Numbered from the stretch's first letter, positions 18,549 to 28,200 are shown. The stretch: 64,000 nt of DNA from Bartonella taylorii 8TBB (GCF_902825155.1 NZ_CADEAG010000008.1:32539-96538); one strand, 5' to 3'. Notes: generated from the sequence alone by a model not told the origin. A program made the numbers and translations.

Positions 18549-20905
18549 AGACAACAGAGCGCAAACGTGAAAAGCAGCCAGAGGCGATCATCCCTTACGT
18601 GCGCCATGTCAATAAACATATCATTGCGCTAGATTCACGCGCTCTCATGTCCGTTATTAAACTTGAAGGCATTAACTTTGAGACAGCGGATATTATTGAT
18701 CTGAATGTGCTTCACGAACAGTTAAACAACCTGTTTAAAAACATAGCGGATGAACGGATAGCGCTTTATAGCCATATCATCAGAAAGCGTGAAACCGTTT
18801 ATCCGGATGGCACTTTTCGCTCGGCATTTGCCAAGCAATTAGATGACAAATACCGTGAACGGATGGTTTCACAGGAGCTGTATCGCAATGATCTTTATCT
18901 TTCCATCTTGTGGAATCCCCATGTTGATCAAACGGATAAATTGGTTGATTTTTTTAAGCGTCTGGGAAAAGCCAAACAAGAAAAGACAGAAGTTGATGCA
19001 GAGTCCATTCGCAAGCTTGAAGATATCACCACAGACATTATTCAAAATTTAGAGCGCTATGGTGCGAAAAGGCTTAGCCTTTATGAACATGAAGGCAATA
19101 TTTTTTCGCAGCAAAGTGAGTTTATCCACCAATTGGTGGGAGGTCGTCGTGAACGTATTCCCCTCACATGGGGGACGATAGCGTCGACTGTTTATTCAGA
19201 CCGTCTTATTTTCGGGAAAGAAGTCATAGAAATACGCACCGAGGCGGGACAGCGTTTTGCTGGAATGTTTGGTTGGAAAGAATATCCAGCAAAAACCAGA
19301 GTAGGCATGGCAGATGGTTTGCTGACTCTTCCCTTTGAATTTATTTTTACCCAATCTTTTGTTTTCAAGAGCAAAAACATTGCCAAGCAGATTATGGGGC
19401 GCAAACAAAACCAAATGGTCAATTCCGGAGATCGTGCGGGCTCACAAATTGTGGAATTGGATGATGCGCTTGATGATCTTGAATCCAACCGTTTTGTTTT
19501 AGGCGAACATCACTTATCCTTGGCGGTCTTTGCTGATACACCGCAAGAGCTTGCAGATAATCTTGCCAAGGCGCGTTCTCGTCTTACAGATGGTGGCGCC
19601 GTTATTGCACGGGAAGATTTAGGGCTTGCTGCTGCTTGGTGGGCACAACTGCCTGGCAATTATGCCTATCGCACACGCTCTGGTGCGATAACAAGCCGCA
19701 ACTATGCAGCCCTTTCTCCATTTCATTCTTTTCCGGTTGGAAAAATAGATGGCAATGTGTGGGGACCAGCGGTAGCTTTGATGAAAACCTCTGCCGGCTC
19801 ACCCTTTTATTTTAACTTTCACTTTGGTGATTTAGGCAATACGTTTGTGTGTGGACCGTCGGGTTCTGGAAAAACGGTGATTGTCAATTTTCTTTTAGCA
19901 CAACTTCAAAAGCATGATCCGAATATGGTCTTTTTTGACAAAGACCGTGGTGCAGAACTTTTTGTCAGAGCGGGCGGTGGCACCTATATGCCGCTAAAAA
20001 ATGGCAAGCCGACAGGGATAGCACCGCTAAAAGGCTTAGATTATGACAATCCAGCAGATAGAGTGTTTTTACGGCAATGGATTACCAAACTTGTTTCTGC
20101 TGAGGGTCAAAAAATTAGTGAATCGGAAAGGCAAGATATTGCTGCGGCGGTTGACCAACTTGCCTTATTGCCCAAGGAACAACGGACAATTTCTGCCTTA
20201 CAAATGTTTTTTGATACCACGCACAGGGAGGGGATATCGGGTCGTTTAGAGAGATGGTGTAAAGGCAATGCCTTGGGGTGGGTTTTTGACAATCCTGATG
20301 ATGATATAGGCATTGATGCAAAATTTATCGGCTATGATATGACGGACTTTTTGGACAATGAAGAAATTCGTCCTCCCTTAATGATGTATCTCTTTCATAG
20401 AATTCTTTCTCTCATTGATGGGCGTCGCATTATCATTGTCATTGATGAATTTTGGAAAGCCTTAGAAGATGATTCCTTTAAAGCCTTTGCACAAGATAGG
20501 CTGAAAACAATTCGTAAACAAAATGGCTTGATGTTGTTTGCCACGCAAAGCCCCAAAGATGCAATCAACTCGACAATTGCCCACACCATTATAGAACAAT
20601 GCCCAACACAGATTTATTTTCCCAATCAAAAGGGCAATCATGGGGATTATGTAGAGGGTTTTAAATTATCAGACAGGGAATTTAACCTGATACAAACAGA
20701 ATTAAGCCGTGAGTCACGGCGTTTTCTTGTCAAACAAGGTCAAAGTTCAGTTGTAGCAGAGCTGAATCTACGTGGTTTTGATGATGAAATAGCGATCTTA
20801 AGCGGTACCACCAAGAATATTGAACTCCTAGAAACCATTATGGATGAAGTTGGTGAATCTCCAGAAAAATGGCTTCCTCTTTTTCAAGAAAGGTCAAAAC
20901 AATGA
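18545..20905 (+). CDS. virB4: VirB4 ATPase, T4SS operon 1
   Basis: A 786-aa cytoplasmic/inner-membrane ATPase that powers pilus biogenesis and substrate transfer. The N-terminal CagE/TrbE/VirB domain (about 1-400) includes the VLGEHHLSLAVFAD segment. Walker A is CGPSGSGKT near residues 435-443, and Walker B is RIIIVIDEFWKA near 625-636. The ATQSPKDA segment is the conserved sensor motif. Length and motifs are complete, so the protein should be functional. It starts inside virB3 (ATGA) and its own stop overlaps virB5 in the same way. It is very similar to the copy at 33514 along the whole length. Confidence 0.95.
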   Translation: MKTTERKREKQPEAIIPYVRHVNKHIIALDSRALMSVIKLEGINFETADIIDLNVLHEQLNNLFKNIADERIALYSHIIRKRETVYPDGTFRSAFAKQLDDKYRERMVSQELYRNDLYLSILWNPHVDQTDKLVDFFKRLGKAKQEKTEVDAESIRKLEDITTDIIQNLERYGAKRLSLYEHEGNIFSQQSEFIHQLVGGRRERIPLTWGTIASTVYSDRLIFGKEVIEIRTEAGQRFAGMFGWKEYPAKTRVGMADGLLTLPFEFIFTQSFVFKSKNIAKQIMGRKQNQMVNSGDRAGSQIVELDDALDDLESNRFVLGEHHLSLAVFADTPQELADNLAKARSRLTDGGAVIAREDLGLAAAWWAQLPGNYAYRTRSGAITSRNYAALSPFHSFPVGKIDGNVWGPAVALMKTSAGSPFYFNFHFGDLGNTFVCGPSGSGKTVIVNFLLAQLQKHDPNMVFFDKDRGAELFVRAGGGTYMPLKNGKPTGIAPLKGLDYDNPADRVFLRQWITKLVSAEGQKISESERQDIAAAVDQLALLPKEQRTISALQMFFDTTHREGISGRLERWCKGNALGWVFDNPDDDIGIDAKFIGYDMTDFLDNEEIRPPLMMYLFHRILSLIDGRRIIIVIDEFWKALEDDSFKAFAQDRLKTIRKQNGLMLFATQSPKDAINSTIAHTIIEQCPTQIYFPNQKGNHGDYVEGFKLSDREFNLIQTELSRESRRFLVKQGQSSVVAELNLRGFDDEIAILSGTTKNIELLETIMDEVGESPEKWLPLFQERSKQ

Positions 20906-21657
20906 AAAAACTTTTATTGGCAACAGCCATCTGTGCAGCTTCATTTGGCTTTCAAACAAATGCATTCGCACAAATGCCTACATTCGATTTAAAATCTTTT
21001 ATGCAAGGGGGAAAGCAACTTGACGAATTGAGGAAACAATTCGAACAAGGCAAACAACAGCTTGAGCAATTAAAGAGCCAACTCGATCAAGCGAAACAAT
21101 TATATAACTCCTTAAATGTCAAGCCTGACATCTCGGGATTGAAAGACATGTTTAACAAGCAAGGGAGCAGTGGCGCCCTTCCTTCAGATTTTAACCACTT
21201 TCAACAATCGATGGGCAGCGGCGGCGGCGGCGGTGGCGGCAGCAGCAGCAGCAAAAACGCGCAAAAATGGCAAGAAGAGCTCGTATACAAAGAGCCCGCG
21301 GGGGGCGCAGGATCAAAAGAAGCAGTAGATGCTTTTTACGCACAGGAAGTGAAAAAAGCGCAACAGAACACGGTAGGACAAGCAGCAAAAGGCCAAGACG
21401 TCTACGAAGAAGCCAGTGAAACACAAAAAAGCATTAACAAGCTCCTTGACGAACTTGGAAGTACTGAAGATGCGGGTAAAATTCAAGGCATTCAAGCAAA
21501 ATTAGCAGCGGTACAAGCAGACCTGCAAGCAAAAATACTCCAAATGCAAGCCGCCATGATGATCCAACAAGCAGAAGACAAAGCTAGGGAAGAACGTGAA
21601 GATGCAGAATTTAGAGCACGTTACAAAGATTATGCAAAAAAACTGCGTGGTCAATAA
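20902..21657 (+). CDS. virB5: VirB5 minor pilin, long form, T4SS operon 1
   Basis: A 251-aa periplasmic/pilus-tip protein. Residues 1-24 are a signal peptide ending NAFA. Two helical coiled-coil regions (about 40-75, rich in QLEQLK, and 150-245) are split by a low-complexity Gly/Ser linker at about 105-117. The start at 20902 is taken because it overlaps the virB4 stop (ATGA) and opens the signal peptide. It is about 100 residues longer than VirB5 of operon 2, which matches the size of the Bartonella 17-kDa antigen. This difference in the adhesive tip protein is one of the clearest contrasts between the two operons. Confidence 0.82.
   Translation: MKKLLLATAICAASFGFQTNAFAQMPTFDLKSFMQGGKQLDELRKQFEQGKQQLEQLKSQLDQAKQLYNSLNVKPDISGLKDMFNKQGSSGALPSDFNHFQQSMGSGGGGGGGSSSSKNAQKWQEELVYKEPAGGAGSKEAVDAFYAQEVKKAQQNTVGQAAKGQDVYEEASETQKSINKLLDELGSTEDAGKIQGIQAKLAAVQADLQAKILQMQAAMMIQQAEDKAREEREDAEFRARYKDYAKKLRGQ
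21214..21252 (+). repeat. GGC/AGC trinucleotide tract encoding a Gly/Ser linker in VirB5
   Basis: Thirteen codons of GGC, GGT and AGC only, including GGC x4 and AGC x4 runs. It is strikingly GC-rich within an AT-rich gene. Slippage here would change length without breaking the frame. Confidence 0.85.
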
Positions 21658-21681
21658 ACAGGAAAAAAGAGGGACTTGAAC

Positions 21682-21948
21682 ATGAAGAAAATCGTCATAA
21701 CAACATTGCTACTTTGCACAGGGCTCATCACAGCTGGGTGTGAAAAAACCTACAGCGTCGCAGAATTTAAAAAAGATAAAAAATTGATGGAAGAGTGGAA
21801 TGCTAAATGTGGATTCGCAGGAACTGCCAAAAATTGTGAAAACCTAAGATTAGCACAACTTGAACTTGAACAGGAATATTACCATAACCTTGCGAATGAA
21901 CTTCTTGACGATAAACAAGAATCTGAAAAGAAACAGGACAATAAATAA
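21682..21948 (+). CDS. EexN-family lipoprotein, operon 1 copy A
   Basis: An 88-aa lipoprotein with lipobox ITAGC (Cys at 19) and the EexN signature CEKTYSVAEFKKDKKL and KNCENLR. The ribosome site AGAGGGA precedes the ATG at 21682. Its position between virB5 and virB6 matches eex of pKM101-type conjugative systems, where it excludes redundant entry. It overlaps copy B by one base (TAATG). Copies A and B are nearly identical over the first 60 codons and differ in their tails, which indicates recent duplication. Confidence 0.8.
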   Translation: MKKIVITTLLLCTGLITAGCEKTYSVAEFKKDKKLMEEWNAKCGFAGTAKNCENLRLAQLELEQEYYHNLANELLDDKQESEKKQDNK

Positions 21949-22319
21949 TGAATAAAGTTCTCATAACAACATTGCTACTTTGCACAGGGCTCATCACGGC
22001 TGGATGTGAAAAAACCTATAGCGTCGCAGAATTTAAAAAAGATAAAAATTTACGCTTAGAGTGGGATGCTAAATGTGGATTCGCAGGAACTTCAAAAAAT
22101 TGTGAAAATCTAAGATTAGCATTTTTAGAACTTCAGAAAGAAGCTGAAGTAAAAGAAGCAGAAAGAAGGCGTAAAGTTGCAGAGGAGAATAAAAAACGTA
22201 TGGAAGAATTTATGGCTAAACAAAAAGCTGATCTTGAAAAAATGGAGGCTCAGACTAAAAAAAAGCTAGCAGAACAAAGAGCGAAAGAACGCGCTGAAGA
22301 AGAACAAAATAACAATTAA
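21948..22319 (+). CDS. EexN-family lipoprotein, operon 1 copy B, with charged helical tail
   Basis: A 123-aa lipoprotein. The first 60 residues repeat copy A (lipobox ITAGC, CEKTYSVAEFKKDK, KNCENLRL). The remaining 60 residues are a highly charged single helix (runs of E, K, R, A), a probable coiled coil absent from copy A. It is translationally coupled to copy A through TAATG. The charged tail might reach across the periplasm or bind a VirB partner; this is inference. Confidence 0.78.
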   Translation: MNKVLITTLLLCTGLITAGCEKTYSVAEFKKDKNLRLEWDAKCGFAGTSKNCENLRLAFLELQKEAEVKEAERRRKVAEENKKRMEEFMAKQKADLEKMEAQTKKKLAEQRAKERAEEEQNNN

Positions 22320-22360
22320 ATTATAAAAATACACAACGAATAGCGGAGTATCTAAAGGCA

Positions 22361-22600
22361 ATGGACTTCAAAAACATATTTACTAATATAGACAAGATGT
22401 TGATGAATCCTCTTACAAAGACAATGGATAGCACCACTACATACCGCTATTGCGCTTTATCTGCTCAACTTAAAGAGCTTTGTGCATTTTATAATATATT
22501 TATGGCAACATTATGTCTGCGCTCTAGATTTATCATCACTGGTTATAAAAAACCAGAACATAGCAGAATTTTAAAATTGTGCTCAAACCTCAAAAACTGA
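22361..22600 (+). pseudogene. virB6 N-terminal fragment
   Basis: The 79-codon frame begins like VirB6 of the same operon: FTNIDKMLMNPLTKTMDSTT against FTTIDNGIMEPLKKVMGNSI, and FYNIFMA against LYIIFIG. After about 50 residues the similarity ends and the frame closes. It is best read as the start of a duplicated virB6 whose remainder was deleted, consistent with an ancestral [eexN-virB6] tandem duplication. Confidence 0.7.
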
Positions 22601-22621
22601 AAGAAAGAAGGGGAATTAATC

Positions 22622-22945
22622 GTGAATAAAGTCATTATCACCATATTGCTGCTTTGCACTGCAATTGTCACTGCTGGGTGTGAAAAAACCCATAGCGTAG
22701 CAGAATTTAAAAAAGATAAAAAATTGATGGAAGAGTGGGATGCTAGGTGTGGATTAGCAGGAACTTCAAAAAATTGTGAAAATCTAAGATTAGCAGAAGA
22801 TGAACTTGAGAAAGAATATAAGCAAAACGCTGAAGAAAGAGCTCGTAAACGTAGAGAGGAGCGAGAGAAAAAGCAAAAAGAAGAGAAAGCTGAATATGAA
22901 AAATGGAACGCTAAACAAAAACAGGATAACAATTTTGACCCATAA
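22622..22945 (+). CDS. EexN-family lipoprotein, operon 1 copy C
   Basis: A 107-aa lipoprotein starting at GTG 22622 behind an AAGGGGAAT ribosome site. The lipobox is VTAGC, followed by CEKTHSVAEFKKDKKL and KNCENLRL, then a charged tail of about 45 residues. Its order (virB6 fragment, copy C, virB6) suggests that an eexN-virB6 unit was duplicated and one virB6 decayed. Same proposed exclusion role as copies A and B. Confidence 0.78.
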   Translation: MNKVIITILLLCTAIVTAGCEKTHSVAEFKKDKKLMEEWDARCGLAGTSKNCENLRLAEDELEKEYKQNAEERARKRREEREKKQKEEKAEYEKWNAKQKQDNNFDP

Positions 22946-23007
22946 ATGAAATCATTGTCACAACCAGAAATAACTACATTTGCAAAATTAGATAGAACGG
23001 ACATATA

Positions 23008-23928
23008 ATGGCTAAAAGTATAGACCCGTTTACCACAATAGACAACGGTATAATGGAACCCCTTAAAAAGGTGATGGGTAACAGCATTACACATCTTTCA
23101 ACATCTTTAGGGGGGCCTCTTAAGGTATCTTGTACATTATACATTATATTTATTGGTTACAATGTCATCTATGGACGTTCTTCCATGCCCTTATGGGACT
23201 TTATAGCAACAACTTTCAAACTTGGCATCATTGTTGCACTCACAACAAATGCTGCTCACTATAATACATGGGTTACAAATATATTTTTCAGTGATCTGCC
23301 AAATGCCATTGCAAATGTCACACAAGGAGCTCACTCGGATAAAAATGTATGGGATAATTTGTTGCAAAATGCTGCTGCACACGCTTTTGATGCAGCAAGC
23401 AATACACCAGGCCGTAAAATCGGTACGTTTATTGCCAACTGGATTGCTGGTTGTATCTGCTATGTAGTTGCTATTATAGTTTGTACAATCGGTTTTATCG
23501 TCTCAATGTTGGCTAAGCTTGGTTTATTTCTTGTCATATCAGTGGGACCACTTTTTATAAGCCTTTATATGTTTTCATCAACAAGGCGTTTTACAGAAGC
23601 GTGGTTAAACCAAACAGCAAACTTCATCATTTTACAGGTATTAGTAGTGCTACTTGGTGGTCTGTATATCAAGATTGCAACGAATATCTTTTCAGGAGAC
23701 ATGGAAGATATTTTGTTTTCCTTACTTAACTTTATGGCTGTCGGCATCTGTGGGATTTACCTTTTCTTCCATTTACCTGGTATTGCTTCCGCTTTAGCCT
23801 CTGGGGGAGCCTCCCTTACAGGAGCAACAAAATTAGGCGCAGACTCAGCAAAAACGGCTTGGAAAGGTGCTAAAAAGTTAGAAAGAATGTTCGGAAAAAT
23901 AATGGCTAAAATGTTTGGGAAAGGATAA
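23008..23928 (+). CDS. virB6: VirB6 polytopic channel protein, T4SS operon 1
   Basis: A 306-aa inner-membrane protein of the TrbL/VirB6 family. It has a hydrophilic start, then hydrophobic helices around residues 33-50, 65-85, 150-190 and 205-250. The conserved segment SVGPLFISLYMFSSTRRFTE is the family hallmark. The C-terminus is basic and cytoplasmic. VirB6 contacts substrate DNA or protein in the channel. Length is normal, and it is paralogous to 36307-37305. Confidence 0.88.
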   Translation: MAKSIDPFTTIDNGIMEPLKKVMGNSITHLSTSLGGPLKVSCTLYIIFIGYNVIYGRSSMPLWDFIATTFKLGIIVALTTNAAHYNTWVTNIFFSDLPNAIANVTQGAHSDKNVWDNLLQNAAAHAFDAASNTPGRKIGTFIANWIAGCICYVVAIIVCTIGFIVSMLAKLGLFLVISVGPLFISLYMFSSTRRFTEAWLNQTANFIILQVLVVLLGGLYIKIATNIFSGDMEDILFSLLNFMAVGICGIYLFFHLPGIASALASGGASLTGATKLGADSAKTAWKGAKKLERMFGKIMAKMFGKG

Positions 23929-23935
23929 TAGGATA

Positions 23936-24223
23936 GTGTTAAAAAAAATTGGGGTAATTTTATCGCTGATCCTCTTGAGCGGTTGTATGTCTTCACCAAA
24001 CACCTTGAAGTCATTACCAAAATGCAATGGATATTCTAAGCGACCATTAAACAAATCAATGTGGAATTGGGAAGGGAAAACGCCCTCTCCCACTCCCATC
24101 ATCATCAGCAACAATAAAGACATAAAAGCATCAGTCAAAGAGGGCAAATTCGAAACGCTTCTCGCACAAAAATTAACTGATGAAGAAATGAAATCCTACA
24201 AAGATTGCGGGCAAAAAGCATGA
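23936..24223 (+). CDS. virB7: VirB7 lipoprotein, T4SS operon 1
   Basis: A 95-aa outer-membrane lipoprotein that caps the core complex with VirB9 and VirB10. The GTG start at 23936 gives a compact signal peptide ([10 protein letters not shown], lipobox LSGC). After the Cys comes a motif shared with operon 2 VirB7: a Lys-rich stretch, K.WNW..K and a PII segment. The gene overlaps virB8 by four bases (ATGA). Confidence 0.82.
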   Translation: MLKKIGVILSLILLSGCMSSPNTLKSLPKCNGYSKRPLNKSMWNWEGKTPSPTPIIISNNKDIKASVKEGKFETLLAQKLTDEEMKSYKDCGQKA

Positions 24224-24891
24224 AAGAAAAAGACGTAGAACAATACATCGCCGAAGCGCGCTTGTTTGATCAAGACCGTATGCTCGCCTCACGTCGCATC
24301 ACCCGCGCCTCACTCACCATTGCCGCGATAGCCGTTATCGTCGCGATACTGTCCTCCATCGCGGTCATCACCCTCACCCCGCTCAAAACCGTTGAGCCCT
24401 TCGTCATCCGTGTAGACAATTCAACCGGCATCGTCGAAGTGGTAGAAACCTTAAAAGAAGGCCCAACAAATGTCGACGAAGCGATCACCCGCTATTTCGC
24501 CGCAAAATATGTTCGCTCCCGTGAAGGCTTTGAAGCCGAAGAGATACAACATAACTTCCAAACCGTCTCCCTGCTCTCTTCTCCCGAAGAGCAAGAAAGA
24601 TTTGCCAGCTGGTATGGAGCAAGAAATCCACAAAGCCCTCAAATTCTCTATAAAAACGCTAGCGTCACGGTCACGATAAAATCAATCTCCTTTATCAATC
24701 AAGATGTCGCACAAGTGCGTTATTACAAAACCGTCCGTGACAATGATAAAAACAGAGAATTTATCACGCACTGGGTTTCAACCCTCACCTTTGAATATAT
24801 CAACGCTCCAATCTCTGTACAAAACCGTTTGATAAATCCTCTTGGCTTTATTGTTAATGAATATAGAACCGATCCAGAAGTGGTCAACTGA
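24220..24891 (+). CDS. virB8: VirB8 assembly factor, T4SS operon 1
   Basis: A 223-aa bitopic inner-membrane protein. It has a short cytoplasmic N-terminus, one membrane helix (about residues 27-50, [20 protein letters not shown]), then a periplasmic NTF2-like domain (about 65-220) with [16 protein letters not shown] and the Y-V-R helix. It nucleates assembly of the channel with VirB9 and VirB10. The start at 24220 overlaps the virB7 stop. Base use is noticeably more GC-rich at the 5' end than in the neighbours. Confidence 0.92.
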   Translation: MKEKDVEQYIAEARLFDQDRMLASRRITRASLTIAAIAVIVAILSSIAVITLTPLKTVEPFVIRVDNSTGIVEVVETLKEGPTNVDEAITRYFAAKYVRSREGFEAEEIQHNFQTVSLLSSPEEQERFASWYGARNPQSPQILYKNASVTVTIKSISFINQDVAQVRYYKTVRDNDKNREFITHWVSTLTFEYINAPISVQNRLINPLGFIVNEYRTDPEVVN

Positions 24892-24894
24892 TCC

Positions 24895-25746
24895 ATGAAA
24901 AAAAAATTCCTTCTTCTTTTTTTAAGTGCTGTCGCCTTTTCTCCTGCCCCCTTGGGCCATGCCAGTATTTTTCCCACCCGTGCTCCCAACGATAGCCGCA
25001 TTCGCTTTATCAATTATGATGCTTATAATGTCACAAAAATTATTGGCTCCATACGCTCATCGGTGCAAATAGAATTTTCCGCTGATGAAGAAATTGCTCA
25101 TGTCGCTATTGGCAACAGCGTGGCATGGGAAGTTGCACCCGCTGGCAATATTCTTTTCCTCAAAGCACGAGAAGTGCAACCTATTACCAATCTCCAAGTC
25201 GTCACCACGCGCCGCGATGGCTCAAAGCGGTCTTATCAATTCGAACTAACGGTGAAAGATGGAGAAATTTCAACAGCACAAGAAACATATTTCCTCGTAA
25301 AATTTCGCTACCCACAAGACGAAGCAGAACAAAGAAGGCTTGCAGCACTTTTGCGACAAGAAAAAAAACAAGCACAACATATTGATGGTATTTTTGATAC
25401 TTATGAAACCTACGGACCACGCAATTGGGCTTATACGGCACAAGGCTCTGTTAACCTTGAACCATCCTCCGTTTATGACAACGGAAAAACCACAACATTT
25501 ACCTTCCCAGACAATCAAGAAATCCCTGCCATTTATATTGTAAACAGTGACGGTACAGAATCCCTTGTCCCCAAAACCACCAAGGGAAATATGGTCATTG
25601 TCCATGCCATTAGCTCCCGATTCACCCTAAGATACGGGAGAAATGTTTTATGCGTCTTTAATGAAGCCTATCAACAAAAAGGCACAAATCCAGGAACCGG
25701 AACAACCTCACCATCTGTTGAGCGCAAAATCGCATCAGATCTTTAA
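24895..25746 (+). CDS. virB9: VirB9 core-complex protein, T4SS operon 1
   Basis: A 283-aa periplasmic/outer-membrane component. Residues 1-23 are a signal peptide (LLLFLSAVAFSPAPLGHA). The N-terminal domain has the D.RIRF..YD.YNV..I motif. The C-terminal domain (about 175-270) has the [22 protein letters not shown] and FTLRYG elements of the VirB9/CagX family, which binds VirB7. It sits three bases after virB8, in the standard order. Confidence 0.93.
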   Translation: MKKKFLLLFLSAVAFSPAPLGHASIFPTRAPNDSRIRFINYDAYNVTKIIGSIRSSVQIEFSADEEIAHVAIGNSVAWEVAPAGNILFLKAREVQPITNLQVVTTRRDGSKRSYQFELTVKDGEISTAQETYFLVKFRYPQDEAEQRRLAALLRQEKKQAQHIDGIFDTYETYGPRNWAYTAQGSVNLEPSSVYDNGKTTTFTFPDNQEIPAIYIVNSDGTESLVPKTTKGNMVIVHAISSRFTLRYGRNVLCVFNEAYQQKGTNPGTGTTSPSVERKIASDL

Positions 25747-25774
25747 AGAAGCGGGAATAAAGGGGGACACACCT

Positions 25775-26977
25775 ATGAGTGATAAAACAGTTACAGAAGA
25801 TCGTGGTGCAATTGGCGATAAACGCAACAATATCTCACAAAGCCTTGGCAAAAAAATAGTTATCATGATAGCCTGTATAGGATTTTGTGGCTATGCGCTT
25901 TGGAATATCCTCTCAACCCCCACCACCACAACAACAAAAGACACAGCAAAACCTCATAAAAAAGAGGAAAAAAACTTTCACAATTCCCTCGCCCCCTTAG
26001 AATTAGCGCCCTCTGAACCTCACGCAAAAATTGGCACAATTACCTTACCACCACCACAACCACTCACACCAGAACCTCTTAAAAATGATCCCCTACTTGA
26101 TGCAGCAAGACGTGCTCCTGTTCTCGCTTTTGCCAAAGGCTCTCAATCTCAGTTACAAAACCTCGTCAGCAATAATCTTACCAACGCATTTGACAAATTC
26201 AATACACTGGAAAATCTCGCGAATGCGCAAAATTCTCCTGCTCTTCAAGCAACGAAAAATTTTTCTACCCTTTTAAAACCGACCACAACAGAAGACACAA
26301 AAGCAAGTTTCATAGGCAATAGAAACTTTATCATCGCCATGGGAACATCTATTCCCTGTATCTTAGAAACGGCATTAAACAGTGACCAACCTGGCTTTGC
26401 AAGCTGCATCATTAACCGTGATATCCTCTCTGACAATGGTCGCGTTGTTCTGCTTGATAAAGGAACCCAAGTTGTTGGTGAATACCGCGGTGGAATAAAA
26501 CAAGGGCAATCTCGCCTCTTTGTCCTCTGGACAAGAGCCAAAACCCCAACGGGTGTCATCATCCCCCTTGCCTCACCAGCAACCGATAGTTTAGGCAGAG
26601 CCGGTTTCGATGGCAACATTGACACGCATTGGTGGGAACGCTTTGGCTCTTCCCTTTTACTCACCGTTATTGATGGTGTCACAACAAACCTCACCAATAG
26701 AATGCAAAAAAAATCCAATAAAGCAGGTGCAAACAACTCTGCGGGCGGTGGTTTTGAAGGCGCAGACAACGTAGGAAAAGATACTGCCAGTATTGCCCTT
26801 GAAAATCAAATCAACATCCCTCCTACCCTAGAAAAATTTCAAGGCGAACTTGTCAACATTTTTGTAGCAAGAGACTTGGACTTTTCATCCGTTTATAAAC
26901 TTGCCGTCAAGGAAAGAAGAAACAAAATCTTCCCACGCTCTATTCCAAGAAATTTCTTTCACCACTCTCAAAGGTAG
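25775..26977 (+). CDS. virB10: VirB10 core-complex protein, T4SS operon 1
   Basis: A 400-aa protein that spans both membranes and senses ATP energy. It has a cytoplasmic N-terminus (about 1-25), a membrane helix at about 27-46 (IVIMIACIGFCGYALWNIL), then a Pro-rich periplasmic linker with LPPPQPLTPEP. The C-terminal TrbI domain (about 170-390) has the conserved IPC.LETALNSDQPGF and LLDKGTQVVGEY. The ATG at 25775 is chosen over an in-frame upstream start at 25643, which would sit inside virB9; AGGGGGAC precedes it. Confidence 0.93.
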   Translation: MSDKTVTEDRGAIGDKRNNISQSLGKKIVIMIACIGFCGYALWNILSTPTTTTTKDTAKPHKKEEKNFHNSLAPLELAPSEPHAKIGTITLPPPQPLTPEPLKNDPLLDAARRAPVLAFAKGSQSQLQNLVSNNLTNAFDKFNTLENLANAQNSPALQATKNFSTLLKPTTTEDTKASFIGNRNFIIAMGTSIPCILETALNSDQPGFASCIINRDILSDNGRVVLLDKGTQVVGEYRGGIKQGQSRLFVLWTRAKTPTGVIIPLASPATDSLGRAGFDGNIDTHWWERFGSSLLLTVIDGVTTNLTNRMQKKSNKAGANNSAGGGFEGADNVGKDTASIALENQINIPPTLEKFQGELVNIFVARDLDFSSVYKLAVKERRNKIFPRSIPRNFFHHSQR

Positions 26978-26989
26978 CACAAATAAATT

Positions 26990-28042
26990 ATGGCCACAGC
27001 AAAAAATACAGAACGCGCTTCCATCGTCTTAACGAAATTAAAAATATTAGAGAACTATCTGAATGACGACAATTTATTCGAAATTGTTATCAATCGCCCT
27101 GGTGAAGTGATCGTTGAAGGCCCCAATGGTTGGCAAACCCACATCCTGAAAGATTTAACATATGGTGAATTAGAAGGGATTGCAAAAGTCGTCGCGGCTT
27201 ATACAACACAGAAGATTAGCGTAGAAAATCCAGTTCTCTCCGCAACACTGCCCAACAATGAACGCATACAAATTGTTATGCCTCCAGCAGTCGCACCAAA
27301 TACAATCAGTATGACAATTCGTAAACCTTCATCACGCACTTTTTCTCTTGAAAGTTTACATGAAAACAATCTGTTTTCTGTCACCCAAAACACCAGTTTC
27401 ACACCCACGCAACAAATGACAGAACGGTTATCCGAACTCTCTGATACAGACAAAGAGCTAACAGATCTCTTTATCGCTAAAGATTTTTGCACCTTTTTAG
27501 AAAGAGCCGTTATCACACAACAAAATATCTTAATCTCTGGCAAAACCGGTTCAGGGAAAACAACCCTCTCTAAAGCTTTAATTGCAAAAATCCCTGACTA
27601 TGAACGGATTCTCACCATAGAAGATACTCCAGAACTTGTTGTTCCACATTCAAATAAAGTGCAACTCTTTTACTCAAAAGACAACCAAGGACTAGCAAAA
27701 GCAGGCGCAAAAGAACTACTTGAATCCGGATTACGTATGCGCCCCGATAGAATACTTTTACAAGAATTGCGTGATGGTACAGCTTTTTACTATATCCGCA
27801 ATGTCAATTCCGGTCACCCAGGTTCAATCACCACGGTTCATGCCTCCACAGCGCTTGCAGCCTTTGAACAAATGACTCTGCTTGTGAAAGAAAGTGAAGG
27901 AGGTGGGAATTTAGCACGAGAAGATATCCGTGGCCTATTAATCTCGATGATTGATGTCATCATTCAATGTAAACGCCTCGAAGGAAAATTCCGTGTGACC
28001 GAAATTTACTACGATCCCTTTAAGCGCCGAGACGCTTTCTAA
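26990..28042 (+). CDS. virB11: VirB11 hexameric ATPase, T4SS operon 1
   Basis: A 350-aa cytoplasmic traffic ATPase of the PulE/VirB11 family. The N-terminal domain is about 1-150. Walker A is SGKTGSGKTT near residues 183-191, the Asp box contains ERILTIEDTPEL, the His box contains GHPGSITTVHA, and Walker B is ILLQELRDG. All catalytic elements are present. It is the last gene of operon 1. No virD4 follows, so if operon 1 is active its coupling protein must be encoded elsewhere, possibly the single virD4 at 50663. Confidence 0.95.
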   Translation: MATAKNTERASIVLTKLKILENYLNDDNLFEIVINRPGEVIVEGPNGWQTHILKDLTYGELEGIAKVVAAYTTQKISVENPVLSATLPNNERIQIVMPPAVAPNTISMTIRKPSSRTFSLESLHENNLFSVTQNTSFTPTQQMTERLSELSDTDKELTDLFIAKDFCTFLERAVITQQNILISGKTGSGKTTLSKALIAKIPDYERILTIEDTPELVVPHSNKVQLFYSKDNQGLAKAGAKELLESGLRMRPDRILLQELRDGTAFYYIRNVNSGHPGSITTVHASTALAAFEQMTLLVKESEGGGNLAREDIRGLLISMIDVIIQCKRLEGKFRVTEIYYDPFKRRDAF

Positions 28043-28200
28043 AAACATTAAAAGTCAATTATACAAATCCGAACACATCGCTATACGCTCAAATCATCAT
28101 TGATAACCACTCATTTTGTAAATTAAAGCTAACCTAGCTTAATATGTATATTCCAAAAACCCGTACCAATTTTCTTTAAGTGAAAAATTTCTGTAACATA

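Noticed and set aside
25643..25774. N-terminal extension of VirB10
   Set aside because: It would overlap virB9 by over 100 bases and puts non-family sequence ahead of MSDKTV, which has its own ribosome site.
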